Source: an uncultured Pseudomonadota bacterium
GTDB lineage: Bacteria; Pseudomonadota; Gammaproteobacteria; Burkholderiales; SG8-39
Assembly (NCBI GenBank): GCA_903834835.1
Contig: CAILKO010000047.1
Span: 42,823 to 106,822 of the forward strand
Direction: 5' to 3'
Length of the DNA: 64,000 nt
Translations under genes and position numbers: made by a program
Notes under the pieces: generated by a model
Seen by the model: only the letters and a program-made list of their open reading frames with translations
The model's database searches: none
What the model was told of the DNA's origin: nothing
Shown here: piece after piece, positions 54,573 to 61,780 of the stretch
Layout of the letters: each line of letters starts with the position of its first letter
Position numbering within the stretch: position 1 is the first letter of the stretch

Positions 54573-55865
54573 TCAGCTGCGCGTTCCCCACGTGTCCTGC
54601 GTGATGGCGCGATACCAGCCCTCGCCGTAGCGTGCCTCGAGCTTGCGGAAGTCGTCGCTCGCCTGACGCGGGCTGACACCGCCCGAATTCGGCACCTCGA
54701 CGAGCTTGCCATCGGCCGCCGTATACACGCCTGCCACGGATATGCCGTAGTCCGGCGCGATCAGGCTGTAGCAGGTATTGACATACGTCGGCTTGGGCGC
54801 CTCGCGGCCGGCGAGCGAAGCCACGATGGCCGCCGCGGCGACCTTCGCCTGGGAGTTGGCGCAGAACCCGGACTTGGGCATCGGCGCGGCATTGGTCGCA
54901 TCGCCGACCACATGGATGCCGGGCTGCTGCGTGGACTCGAAGGTATCGGCCTTCACCGGCACCCAGCCGCTTGCGTCGGTAAGCCCGGAGAGCTCGGCGA
55001 TAAGGCCCGCCTTCTGCGGCGGCACCACGTTGAGGACCGCCGCCTTGTGCTTCTGGCCGAACTCGGTCTCCACTTCCAGGTTCTTCGCGTCGACACGGGT
55101 GACCTTGCCGTCCTTCGCGAGCGGCACCCACTCGATCAGCCCGGGATAAAGCTTCGCCCAGGCATCCTGGAACAGCGGCTGTTTCGAGAACGCGTCCTTC
55201 GCATCGAGCAGCAGGATCTTGGACTTCGGCTTGTGGGTCTTCAGGTAGTGCGCCACCATGCTCGCGCGCTCGTAGGGCCCGGGCGGGCAACGGTAGGGAT
55301 TCCCGGGGATCGACATCACGAAGACGCCGCCGTCGGGCATCGCCTCCAGTTGCTGCTTCAGCAGTTTCGTCTGCGCGCCGGCCTTCCACGCATGCGGCGC
55401 GAGCTGCGCTGCGGCTTCGTCGTAGCCTGCGAGCGCGCCCCAGCGAAAGTCGATGCCGGGCGAAGCCACCAGCCGGTCGTAGGCAAACCACGGGCCACTC
55501 GCGATGCGCACGCGCCGGCTCGCGAGATCGACCTCGGTCGCAAGTTCATGCACGACGCGGATGCCCGCCCGGCGCAGGTCCGCAAAGTCGTGGCCCTGCT
55601 GCTCGAAGCTGCGCAGTCCGCCGAAGTGGAGATTGGTGAACGGGCAGGTATAGAAGCGCTTTGCCGGCTCGATCAGCGTGACATCGATCAGCGGATTGCG
55701 CCGTTTCAGGTAGCGCGCGGCAGTCGCTCCGCCGAAACCGCCACCAATGACGACGACTCGGCCCGCCCGTCGCTCTGCGAAGGACAGCGAGGGAAAAGCC
55801 AGCGCTCCGGAGGCGGCGCCTCCGAGCATGCCGAGGGCCCGGCGACGCGAGAGTTTCACGCTCAT
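54573..55865 (-). CDS. fccB: Flavocytochrome c sulfide dehydrogenase, flavoprotein subunit
   Basis: A 430-residue periplasmic FAD enzyme that oxidises sulfide (or zero-valent sulfur carriers) and gives electrons to a cytochrome c. It has a Tat signal (SRRRALGMLGGAA), then the FAD loop VVVIGGGFGGATAARYL and the cysteine in RFYTCPFTNLHFGG, equivalent to the covalent FAD attachment site. The redox cysteine pair is seen in NPYRCPPGPYERAS and VNTCYSLIAPDYGI. The ATG at 55865 overlaps the cytochrome stop by four bases; a longer upstream frame is not the start. SoxF is an alternative name because of the Sox-like neighbours. Confidence 0.93.
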   Translation of the reverse strand: MSVKLSRRRALGMLGGAASGALAFPSLSFAERRAGRVVVIGGGFGGATAARYLKRRNPLIDVTLIEPAKRFYTCPFTNLHFGGLRSFEQQGHDFADLRRAGIRVVHELATEVDLASRRVRIASGPWFAYDRLVASPGIDFRWGALAGYDEAAAQLAPHAWKAGAQTKLLKQQLEAMPDGGVFVMSIPGNPYRCPPGPYERASMVAHYLKTHKPKSKILLLDAKDAFSKQPLFQDAWAKLYPGLIEWVPLAKDGKVTRVDAKNLEVETEFGQKHKAAVLNVVPPQKAGLIAELSGLTDASGWVPVKADTFESTQQPGIHVVGDATNAAPMPKSGFCANSQAKVAAAAIVASLAGREAPKPTYVNTCYSLIAPDYGISVAGVYTAADGKLVEVPNSGGVSPRQASDDFRKLEARYGEGWYRAITQDTWGTRS

Positions 55866-56239
55866 TTTCCGTCTCCTTTGACCTTGGCGCGCGGCGCGGC
55901 GGACGCGGCCTTGATGCCGGAGAAGTACGCGGCCAGCGCCTCGAGATCCGCATCCGAATAGCCGCGGGCGATACGGTTCATGATCGTGGTCCCCGCAGGC
56001 GGCGGCTCCGACTTGAATGCCTTGAGCTTGGTCGCAAGCTCCAGCTCCGGCCGGCCTGCGATCGAAACGATGCTCCCCGGCGATCGACCATCCGTGCCGT
56101 GACAGTTGAAACATGCACCTGCGAGCACCGAAGCATCACGCTGTTGCGCGTGTGCGGCAGGTGCGCATGCCAGTGTCGCGATGCTGCCGATCAGCACGCC
56201 CAGCGCTCGCGCCGCAGGAAAATTACGGTTTGTCTTCAT
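55862..56239 (-). CDS. Monohaem cytochrome c, partner of the flavocytochrome
   Basis: A 125-residue periplasmic c-type cytochrome. The signal peptide is visible (LGVLIGSIATLACAPAAHAQ), then the haem site ACFNCHGTDGRSPGS and a distal methionine in TIMNRIARGYSDADLEALAAYF. One haem only. It resembles the FccA/SoxE-like cytochromes paired with FccB, and its 4-base overlap with fccB supports that. First gene of the four-gene sulfur run; its promoter must lie in the region shared with the divergent IclR gene. Confidence 0.9.
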   Translation of the reverse strand: MKTNRNFPAARALGVLIGSIATLACAPAAHAQQRDASVLAGACFNCHGTDGRSPGSIVSIAGRPELELATKLKAFKSEPPPAGTTIMNRIARGYSDADLEALAAYFSGIKAASAAPRAKVKGDGK

Positions 56240-56310
56240 CGTGAGCCCTTGTACCGGATAAGAGGACGCGCGGAAATGTAGCACGCGACAAGGTGCCGCG
56301 TTCCGACCCA

Positions 56311-56326
56311 ATATTCATATGGATAT
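56311..56326. promoter_or_regulatory. Near-palindrome in the cytochrome c / IclR divergent region
   Basis: ATATTCATATGGATAT matches its own reverse complement at 14 of 16 bases. It is an AT-rich island in the 184-bp space between the divergent sulfur operon and the IclR gene, so it is a candidate IclR operator or promoter element. Confidence 0.45.
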
Positions 56327-56423
56327 AGCTCCGTGCGCTATGTGGTCTGCCCGTCATGGCCCGGATTTTCGACGGGGTTCGAGGCGAACTGCGGCGCACG
56401 CAAAGCAGGCAGAATACGCCACG

Positions 56424-57251
56424 ATGCCCCGTGCCATTCCGCCCGCCGAACTTGATGACGACGCGTCGCGCTACAAGCGCGTGCGCGGCCTCTTGCGCGG
56501 GCTGGACGTGCTGCGCGCGGTGAACGCCGCCGCCCCGCACGATGCGAGCGTCGCCGCAATCGCCCTCACCACGGACCTGCACCGCACGACGGTGCAGCGC
56601 CTGCTCGAAACCCTGCTCGGCGCGGGCTATGTGCGGCGCGGCAACAGCGCGGGCAGCTATCGCGTCGGCCTGCGCGCGCTGCAGCTCGCGGACGGTTTCT
56701 CGGACGCGGACTGGATCTCCACCTTCTCCGCACGCGTCATGGGCGAGATGCTGCAGAAGGTGGCCTGGCCCTCTTCGCTCACCACGCTGGACGGCGACGC
56801 GATGCTGATCCGCGAAACCACCCACCGCATCAGCCCCATCGTGTTCCGCCGCATGGCGGTCGGTCAGCGCGTCCCGGTGCTGCTCACCGCAGCCGGACGG
56901 GCCTGTTTCGCAATGCTCCCCAGAACCGAGCGTCAGGCGCTCGTCGCTCGTCTCAAGGCGGGTCGTGATGCGCAGGCGGCGATGGCGCGCGACCCGCGCA
57001 TCGTGAACGCCATCGTGGAACGCGTGCGGGAAGCGGGCTATGCCACCAACAGCGGCGACTGGGAGCCGCAGAACAAGACCGGTGCCGTGGCGATGGCGAT
57101 CAGCCACCGCGGCCGGCCGGTGGCGAGTCTCAACATCGTCTACCTGCGCACCGCGGTGAAGGAAGCCGAGGCGGTCAGCAAGTTCGTGCCGGCGCTGCGC
57201 GAGTCGGTCGCGCGCATCGTGGCAATGCTGAAAGAAGGCAAAGGCGCCTAG
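56424..57251 (+). CDS. IclR-family transcriptional regulator
   Basis: A 275-residue regulator with an N-terminal winged helix-turn-helix (VAAIALTTDLHRTTVQRLLETL around residues 45-65 in order) and a C-terminal IclR effector domain (PVLLTAAGRACFAMLP, then TGAVAMAISHRGRPVASLN). IclR proteins commonly control aromatic-acid catabolism (MhpR, PcaR type). The start is the ATG at 56424; an upstream ATG at 56319 lacks a good ribosome site. It is divergent from the sulfur operon and convergent with the mhpBC-side operon, overlapping the end of that operon's last gene by four bases. Its target could be either; the effector is unknown. Confidence 0.9.
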   Translation: MPRAIPPAELDDDASRYKRVRGLLRGLDVLRAVNAAAPHDASVAAIALTTDLHRTTVQRLLETLLGAGYVRRGNSAGSYRVGLRALQLADGFSDADWISTFSARVMGEMLQKVAWPSSLTTLDGDAMLIRETTHRISPIVFRRMAVGQRVPVLLTAAGRACFAMLPRTERQALVARLKAGRDAQAAMARDPRIVNAIVERVREAGYATNSGDWEPQNKTGAVAMAISHRGRPVASLNIVYLRTAVKEAEAVSKFVPALRESVARIVAMLKEGKGA

Positions 57252-57970
57252 GCGGCGCGCTTTGCCGCCGCGTCGGCCGCGTCCGCCGCCTCGCCGATGC
57301 CGTCGTAGAACACCTTCCAGGCGACGATCGAATCCTCGACGGCGGTGACGATGTCGTCCACCAAAATGCCCTGCTGTTTCGGCAGGTAGCGCATCACGAG
57401 ATCGAAGGCGCCCGAGCCGTGGATCTGGTCGAGTTCGTCGTGCTTGATCCAGAACTTCACCTGTTCCTTCGTGAGCCCGAGCATGCGCATCCAGCGCTCG
57501 CCCTCGGTCTGCGACACCGCGCCGCATTCGGGCTGGTTCGCCTGTTCGAGCGTCGCCTTCGCGGCACAGCCGATCAGCCAGTGGCGGTTCTTGGTGAGCG
57601 TCTCCCAGATATGCAGCGCGACGCGCGTGGTCGGCAACGGCACCGCGTTCACGATGTCCCCCGCCTTCAGACCGAGCGCTTCGCCGCAGGCCACCAGCAT
57701 GTTGAAGTGCGAGGTCGCTTCCACCGCCTCCTCTTCGTAGAGGTTCTCGCGCACGATGAAGCGGCGCACTTCGGTCACCGGGCAGTTGCCCACCACGCTC
57801 GCCCAGGCCTGGCGGCTGTTGCGCGTGAAGATGCCGTGCTGCTTCATGTACACCGCCGCGCCGGTGCGCGTGAGGCGGCTGGCGGAGTACTTGCGCCAGC
57901 CCGAGGCCGCCACGTTGTCCTTGATGATCTCGTTCAGCCGGTGCTGCAGTTCCGCGGGGTTGAAGTCCAT
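57248..57970 (-). CDS. PqqC/TenA-like (haem-oxygenase-fold) protein
   Basis: A 240-residue, largely helical protein resembling the PqqC/TenA and iron-containing haem-oxygenase-like oxidase superfamily. Possible metal or cofactor residues lie in RENLYEEEAVEATSHFNML (residue order, about 85-103) and KHDELDQIHGSGAFDL near 180. Glu and His spacing of this sort is used by non-haem di-iron members. GAGGAG lies 6 bases before the ATG at 57970. It is the last gene of a minus-strand run after mhpC- and mhpB-like genes, 19 bp after the latter, so a role in the same aromatic pathway is likely. The reaction is not known. Confidence 0.75.
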   Translation of the reverse strand: MDFNPAELQHRLNEIIKDNVAASGWRKYSASRLTRTGAAVYMKQHGIFTRNSRQAWASVVGNCPVTEVRRFIVRENLYEEEAVEATSHFNMLVACGEALGLKAGDIVNAVPLPTTRVALHIWETLTKNRHWLIGCAAKATLEQANQPECGAVSQTEGERWMRMLGLTKEQVKFWIKHDELDQIHGSGAFDLVMRYLPKQQGILVDDIVTAVEDSIVAWKVFYDGIGEAADAADAAAKRAA

Positions 57971-57989
57971 GCGCTGCTCCTCGTTCCGG

Positions 57990-58934
57990 TCAGGCCGCGC
58001 TCTGCAGCGTGGCAAATCCTGCGATCCACTCGGGGATCGCCTCGTAGAAACCCGCGCGCCCGGGCAAGGCGCCACCCGTGGCTGCGCCGTAGGCGGCCGC
58101 GGCCGCCACCCAGGTGCGGATCTCGTTGCCCGACCCGCCGCCATCGCGCGTGATCTCCGCAGTTGTATAGCGGTCGATGGCGGCGAAATCGCCGCCTTCC
58201 AGAAGCTTCAGGAATGCGCGATCCCATTCCGGGTTGAGCGGTCGCTGCGTCGAGTTGCCCGCAGCCTGGTCCCTCGCGACCCGCACGACGCCCTGCTCGC
58301 GCGCCTCGCGCTGCTCCGGGGTAAGCGCCCCGCCCGCGATGAGGCGCTCCCGCACCGGCGGCGGCGCGCTCGCGAGCTGCGGTATCGGCGGCTCGTGCGA
58401 GAGCCCGCCCGAGCCGAGGAACATCACGCGTTTCCCGAGTCCCGCGACATGGCGGCCAACCGCCTCGCCGAAGCGGCGCGTGCGGCGCACGGTCGGGATA
58501 GGCGGTGCGGCGCAGTTCACGAATACCGGGATCACCGGATAACGTGCGATCTCGCCGCAGAGCAGGGCAAGCGGCTGCGCTGTGCCATGATCCGCCTGCA
58601 TGCGATAGGAGACCGCAGGATCGAAATCCTGCTCGAAGAGAAAGTCGACGAGCGCCTGAGCCTCGGCCTGCGGCACGTTCAGCGGCCCGGAAGCGGTGCG
58701 GAAATCGCCCACGGCCTGCGCCTCGATGCCGACGCAGAACGCCGGCATCGCACCATAGTAGAAGCTGTTGAAGTGATCCGGCACGAAGGCGACGATGAGT
58801 TCCGGGTCGAAGCGCGCGAGCGCCGCGCGCATCGGCGCAATCGCGGCGCGGACCCTGTCGCGCACGCCGGGCTGCGGCTCGACCAGCTCCATCAGCGGCG
58901 TATGCGACATGCACTGCAGCAGAAACCCGCTCAT
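57990..58934 (-). CDS. mhpB: 2,3-dihydroxyphenylpropionate 1,2-dioxygenase-like extradiol dioxygenase
   Basis: A 314-residue class III (LigB-type) extradiol dioxygenase, exactly the length of E. coli MhpB. It begins LLQCMSHTPLMELVEPQP with an early histidine, and has VAFVPDHFNSFYYGAMPAF (order) with a second one. SGGLSHEPPIPQ carries the conserved His of the family. It cleaves a catecholic ring next to the two hydroxyls using Fe(II). It starts 2 bases after the mhpC-like stop, with GAAGAG upstream. A long frame open from 59285 is not the start. The substrate is probably a 3-alkyl or carboxyethyl catechol. Confidence 0.92.
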   Translation of the reverse strand: MSGFLLQCMSHTPLMELVEPQPGVRDRVRAAIAPMRAALARFDPELIVAFVPDHFNSFYYGAMPAFCVGIEAQAVGDFRTASGPLNVPQAEAQALVDFLFEQDFDPAVSYRMQADHGTAQPLALLCGEIARYPVIPVFVNCAAPPIPTVRRTRRFGEAVGRHVAGLGKRVMFLGSGGLSHEPPIPQLASAPPPVRERLIAGGALTPEQREAREQGVVRVARDQAAGNSTQRPLNPEWDRAFLKLLEGGDFAAIDRYTTAEITRDGGGSGNEIRTWVAAAAAYGAATGGALPGRAGFYEAIPEWIAGFATLQSAA

Positions 58935-58936
58935 GT

Positions 58937-59794
58937 TCAGCTCTTCAGAAAATCCATGTGCAGCTTGTTGAACTCCTCGGGCTTCTCCCACTGCGGCCAG
59001 TGCGCGCAGCCGTTCATCACATGGAACTGCGAGCCCTTGATCGCCGCCTGGAAGCGCTTGCCCACTTCGATCGGGCCTGTCGGGTCGTGCTCGGTCCAGA
59101 TGATGAGCGTCGGCGCGGAGATCTTCGCGAGCGTGGCTTCCGTCAGGATGTTCTTCATCCGCCGCTCCATGTTCGTGAGGCACAGGATGTTCTCGATCGT
59201 GTGCGTGAAGCCGGGCTGGGTGTAGATCTTGTAGCGCAGCGCCACCAGATCCTCGGGGATGTCCGCCGGGTTGTGCACCAGCCACTGCAGGCGCGCGCGC
59301 ACCGTGTCCATGCTGGCTTCGGCCACCGCCTTCTTGGTCACCTCGTACACGCGCTTCAGCACCACCGGGTCGGAGTTGAGGCCGCCCGCAGTGTTGAGGG
59401 CGAGTTTGGCGGTGCGATCCGGATGATCGATCGCGAACTGCGCCGCGATCCAGCCGCCGAGCGACTCGCCGTGCACATGGATCTTCTTCATGCCCTTGGC
59501 GTCGCAGAAATCCTTCAGATGCTTCACGTAGTGCCGGATCTCGTAGGGATGATCCGGCTTCGACGAGAAGCCGTGCCCGATCATGTCGAGCGCGAAGGCG
59601 CGCATGTATTGGCCGTGATGGAAAATGTTCTTGTTGAAGGCCTCCAGATGCCCGCCCGTGCCGTGGATGAACACCACCGCATCGGCATCCGGGCCGTGCT
59701 GGAAACCGGTTTCGATATAACGCGTGCGGATGCCGCCCGCATCGATGGTGCGCAGCTGGAATTCGCCGGTGGCGACTTCGGGCCAGATATACAT
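58937..59794 (-). CDS. mhpC: Meta-cleavage product hydrolase (alpha/beta hydrolase)
   Basis: A 285-residue C-C bond hydrolase that splits the extradiol ring-cleavage product into 2-hydroxypentadienoate and an acid. Catalytic serine in HVHGESLGGWIA, aspartate in WTEHDPTGPIEVG and histidine in NGCAHWPQWEKP; the oxyanion motif is VVFIHGTGGHLEAF. It is just upstream of the mhpB-like gene. The 2-hydroxypentadienoate it would release needs MhpD, and then the mhpE/mhpF products coded at the left end of this window. MhpD itself is not in the window. Confidence 0.9.
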   Translation of the reverse strand: MYIWPEVATGEFQLRTIDAGGIRTRYIETGFQHGPDADAVVFIHGTGGHLEAFNKNIFHHGQYMRAFALDMIGHGFSSKPDHPYEIRHYVKHLKDFCDAKGMKKIHVHGESLGGWIAAQFAIDHPDRTAKLALNTAGGLNSDPVVLKRVYEVTKKAVAEASMDTVRARLQWLVHNPADIPEDLVALRYKIYTQPGFTHTIENILCLTNMERRMKNILTEATLAKISAPTLIIWTEHDPTGPIEVGKRFQAAIKGSQFHVMNGCAHWPQWEKPEEFNKLHMDFLKS

Positions 59795-59840
59795 GTTTGA
59801 TACTCCCTCGTTGGATGACGAACCTGAACTGGCCGGAGTT

Positions 59841-60842
59841 TTACTCCGCCTTGGCTCCGGTGGCGATGATCAGCTTCCTGAATTTTTCGCGATCAATCTG
59901 CAGCATCTGCGCATATTCCTCCGGCGTGCTCAGGATCGGTATCGCACCGCTGTTGGTGAGCGTCTGGGCGACGTCCGGCATTGCGAGCACGGTCCGGATC
60001 CAGCCGTTCAGCTTGTTGACGATGTCGCGCGAGGTGCCAGCGGGCACGAGGAAGCCGACGTCGATCCGGACTTCATAGCCGGGGAAGCTCTCGGCGACCG
60101 TGGGCACGTCGGGCGCGAAGGGCGCGCGCACCTTGGTCGCCACCGCCAGCACCCGCACGCGTCCGGATTCCACATGCGGCCGGATCGACGTATAGGCGAT
60201 CATGAGGAGCGGGATATCGCTGTTCAGCAACGCCGGCACCGACTGCACCTGGCTGTTGTAGGGGATATGGGTCATCGTGGTCTTCGTCATGGAGAGAAAG
60301 AGCTCCATGCCGAGGTGATGCACGCTGCCCACGCCCGTGGACCCGTAGGAGAGCTTCGGGTTCGCCTTCAGGAAGGCGGCGAGGCCTTTCATGTCCTTCA
60401 CCGGCACATTCGCGTTCACCGCGAAGAAGATGGGCGCCGTCATGCCCATCGCGACCGGGATGAAATCTTTCTCCGGATTGAAGGCGAGCGACTTCTGCAG
60501 ACTGGGCGCGATGGTGAGCGGGCCGGAATCGCCGATCAGCACGGTGTAGCCGTCGTTCGGCGCCTGGGCCGCGAGCCCGGTGCCGACCAGACCCGAAGCG
60601 CCGGGACGGTTGTCGATCACCACCGACTGGCCGGCGAGATCCGGCAGCTTGCGCGACACATTGCGCGCCAGCAGATCCGGTCCGCCTGCAGGTCCGTAGG
60701 GCACGAGGAAGTGGATCGGACGCACCGGATACTGCGCGGCCTGGGCGAGCACCTCGCCCGCCGATCCCAGTCCGGCGAGCGTCGCAACGCCGAGGCACGC
60801 GGAACGGAAACGGGAACCCGGGGTCTTCGTAACTTCAGTCAT
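59841..60842 (-). CDS. Bug-family (TctC-like) periplasmic solute receptor
   Basis: A 333-residue periplasmic receptor. The signal region is SACLGVATLAGLGSAGEVLAQ (order) ending near residue 36. It continues YPVRPIHFLVPYGPAGGPDLLAR and IDNRPGASGLVGTGL, the Bug ligand motifs. GGGAGG stands about 6 bases before the ATG at 60842; the longer frame from 60896 lacks a ribosome site. It is distinct from the receptor at 48030 and lies inside the mhpBC-side run, so its ligand may be the aromatic substrate. No tctA/tctB is nearby. Confidence 0.9.
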   Translation of the reverse strand: MTEVTKTPGSRFRSACLGVATLAGLGSAGEVLAQAAQYPVRPIHFLVPYGPAGGPDLLARNVSRKLPDLAGQSVVIDNRPGASGLVGTGLAAQAPNDGYTVLIGDSGPLTIAPSLQKSLAFNPEKDFIPVAMGMTAPIFFAVNANVPVKDMKGLAAFLKANPKLSYGSTGVGSVHHLGMELFLSMTKTTMTHIPYNSQVQSVPALLNSDIPLLMIAYTSIRPHVESGRVRVLAVATKVRAPFAPDVPTVAESFPGYEVRIDVGFLVPAGTSRDIVNKLNGWIRTVLAMPDVAQTLTNSGAIPILSTPEEYAQMLQIDREKFRKLIIATGAKAE

Positions 60843-60943
60843 CGATCTGCCTCCCTCACCTGCGAATTGGACTGCCGGCACGCACAATCCGGACACGGAG
60901 CGTATGCAGGCGACTCGGCCGAGGCAACTGCGTCCCCGGGTTG

Positions 60944-60958
60944 GTGCACCGGGTGCAC
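60944..60958. repeat. 15-bp inverted repeat between the BenD-like and Bug-receptor genes
   Basis: GTGCACC-G-GGTGCAC, eight bases after the stop of the BenD-like gene in its 124-bp gap to the receptor gene. It could be an operator for the downstream run or a short stem-loop. Confidence 0.4.
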
Positions 60959-60966
60959 AACTCGGC

Positions 60967-61743
60967 TCAGCCGGCGCCGCCCGCCACGTGCATCACTTCG
61001 CCTGTCACGTAGGAGGCCTCGTCCGCCGCGAGAAAACACACCGCGGCCGCGACCTCCTCCACCGTTCCCGCGCGCTTCATCGGCGTATCGCCCACGGATT
61101 CGGCCACCGCGGCCGCGCGCCAGACGCGGTCCGCCTCGGTCACCGGATTCGTGTTGCGCGGGGTGATGCGGTCCGCGACCTCGAGTGCGCCCGGGGCCAC
61201 GCAGTTCACGCGCACGCCTGTTTGCGCGAGCTCGCGCGCAAGCGTCACGGTCAGCGCGTTCACCGCGCCCTTGGAAGCCGAATACGGCACGCGCAGCGTC
61301 CAGCGCGTGGCCGCCGAGCCGATGTTGACGATCGCACCCGCACCCTGGGCGCGCATCACGGGCACCACCGCATGGCAGCTCCAGACGGTGGGCCAGAACG
61401 AGCGCGCGATTTCCGCCTCGATCTCCTCCGGCTTGTATTCCCAGAAGGGCTTGGCCCAGATGGTGCCGCCCACGTTATGCACCGAGACGTCGATGCGGCC
61501 ATGAAGCTTGAGCGCATGCGCCACCATCGCGGCCGCGCCGGCATGGGTGGCGAGGTCCGCGCCGCACGCGGAGGCGCGACCGCCCGCCGCCGCGATCTCC
61601 GTGAGCGCAGGTTCGCAGAGCTTCGCCTCGCGATCGACGAGCACCACACTTGCGCCTTCGGCCGCGAGCCGGCGCGCCACCGCGCGGCCCACGCCCTGCG
61701 CTGCGCCAGTGACGAGCGCGATCTTTTTGTCGTAGCGTTGCAT
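60967..61743 (-). CDS. BenD-like cis-dihydrodiol carboxylate dehydrogenase
   Basis: A 258-residue SDR resembling BenD/XylL, which oxidises 1,6-dihydroxycyclohexadiene carboxylate to catechol with loss of CO2. It has TGAAQGVGRAVARRLAAEG, NVGG, the catalytic stretch RVPYSASKGAVNAL (YxxxK present), and a C-terminal part with RITPRNTNP and ASYVTGEVMHVAGG close to BenD. It would take the product of the Rieske oxygenase about 10 kb downstream on the same strand. The substrate carboxylate is not proven. First gene of the minus-strand run that includes the Bug receptor, mhpC, mhpB and the PqqC-like gene. Confidence 0.87.
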   Translation of the reverse strand: MQRYDKKIALVTGAAQGVGRAVARRLAAEGASVVLVDREAKLCEPALTEIAAAGGRASACGADLATHAGAAAMVAHALKLHGRIDVSVHNVGGTIWAKPFWEYKPEEIEAEIARSFWPTVWSCHAVVPVMRAQGAGAIVNIGSAATRWTLRVPYSASKGAVNALTVTLARELAQTGVRVNCVAPGALEVADRITPRNTNPVTEADRVWRAAAVAESVGDTPMKRAGTVEEVAAAVCFLAADEASYVTGEVMHVAGGAG

Positions 61744-61780
61744 GGAGCCCGCATGTTACCCGCAGGCCTGCGCGAGCCGC

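Noticed and set aside
53551..55491. Long minus-strand frame that would fuse the YeeE/YedE protein to about 300 upstream residues
   Set aside because: The upstream part is an out-of-frame reading of fccB; the membrane protein starts at its first helix near 54564.
54525..55961. A 478-codon plus-strand frame opposite fccB
   Set aside because: No motif is seen; the minus-strand frame carries FAD and redox-cysteine motifs and a Tat signal.
59724..61166. A 480-codon plus-strand frame opposite the Bug receptor and BenD-like genes
   Set aside because: It is a shadow frame spanning two real genes and their gap, with low-complexity His/Arg/Gly composition.
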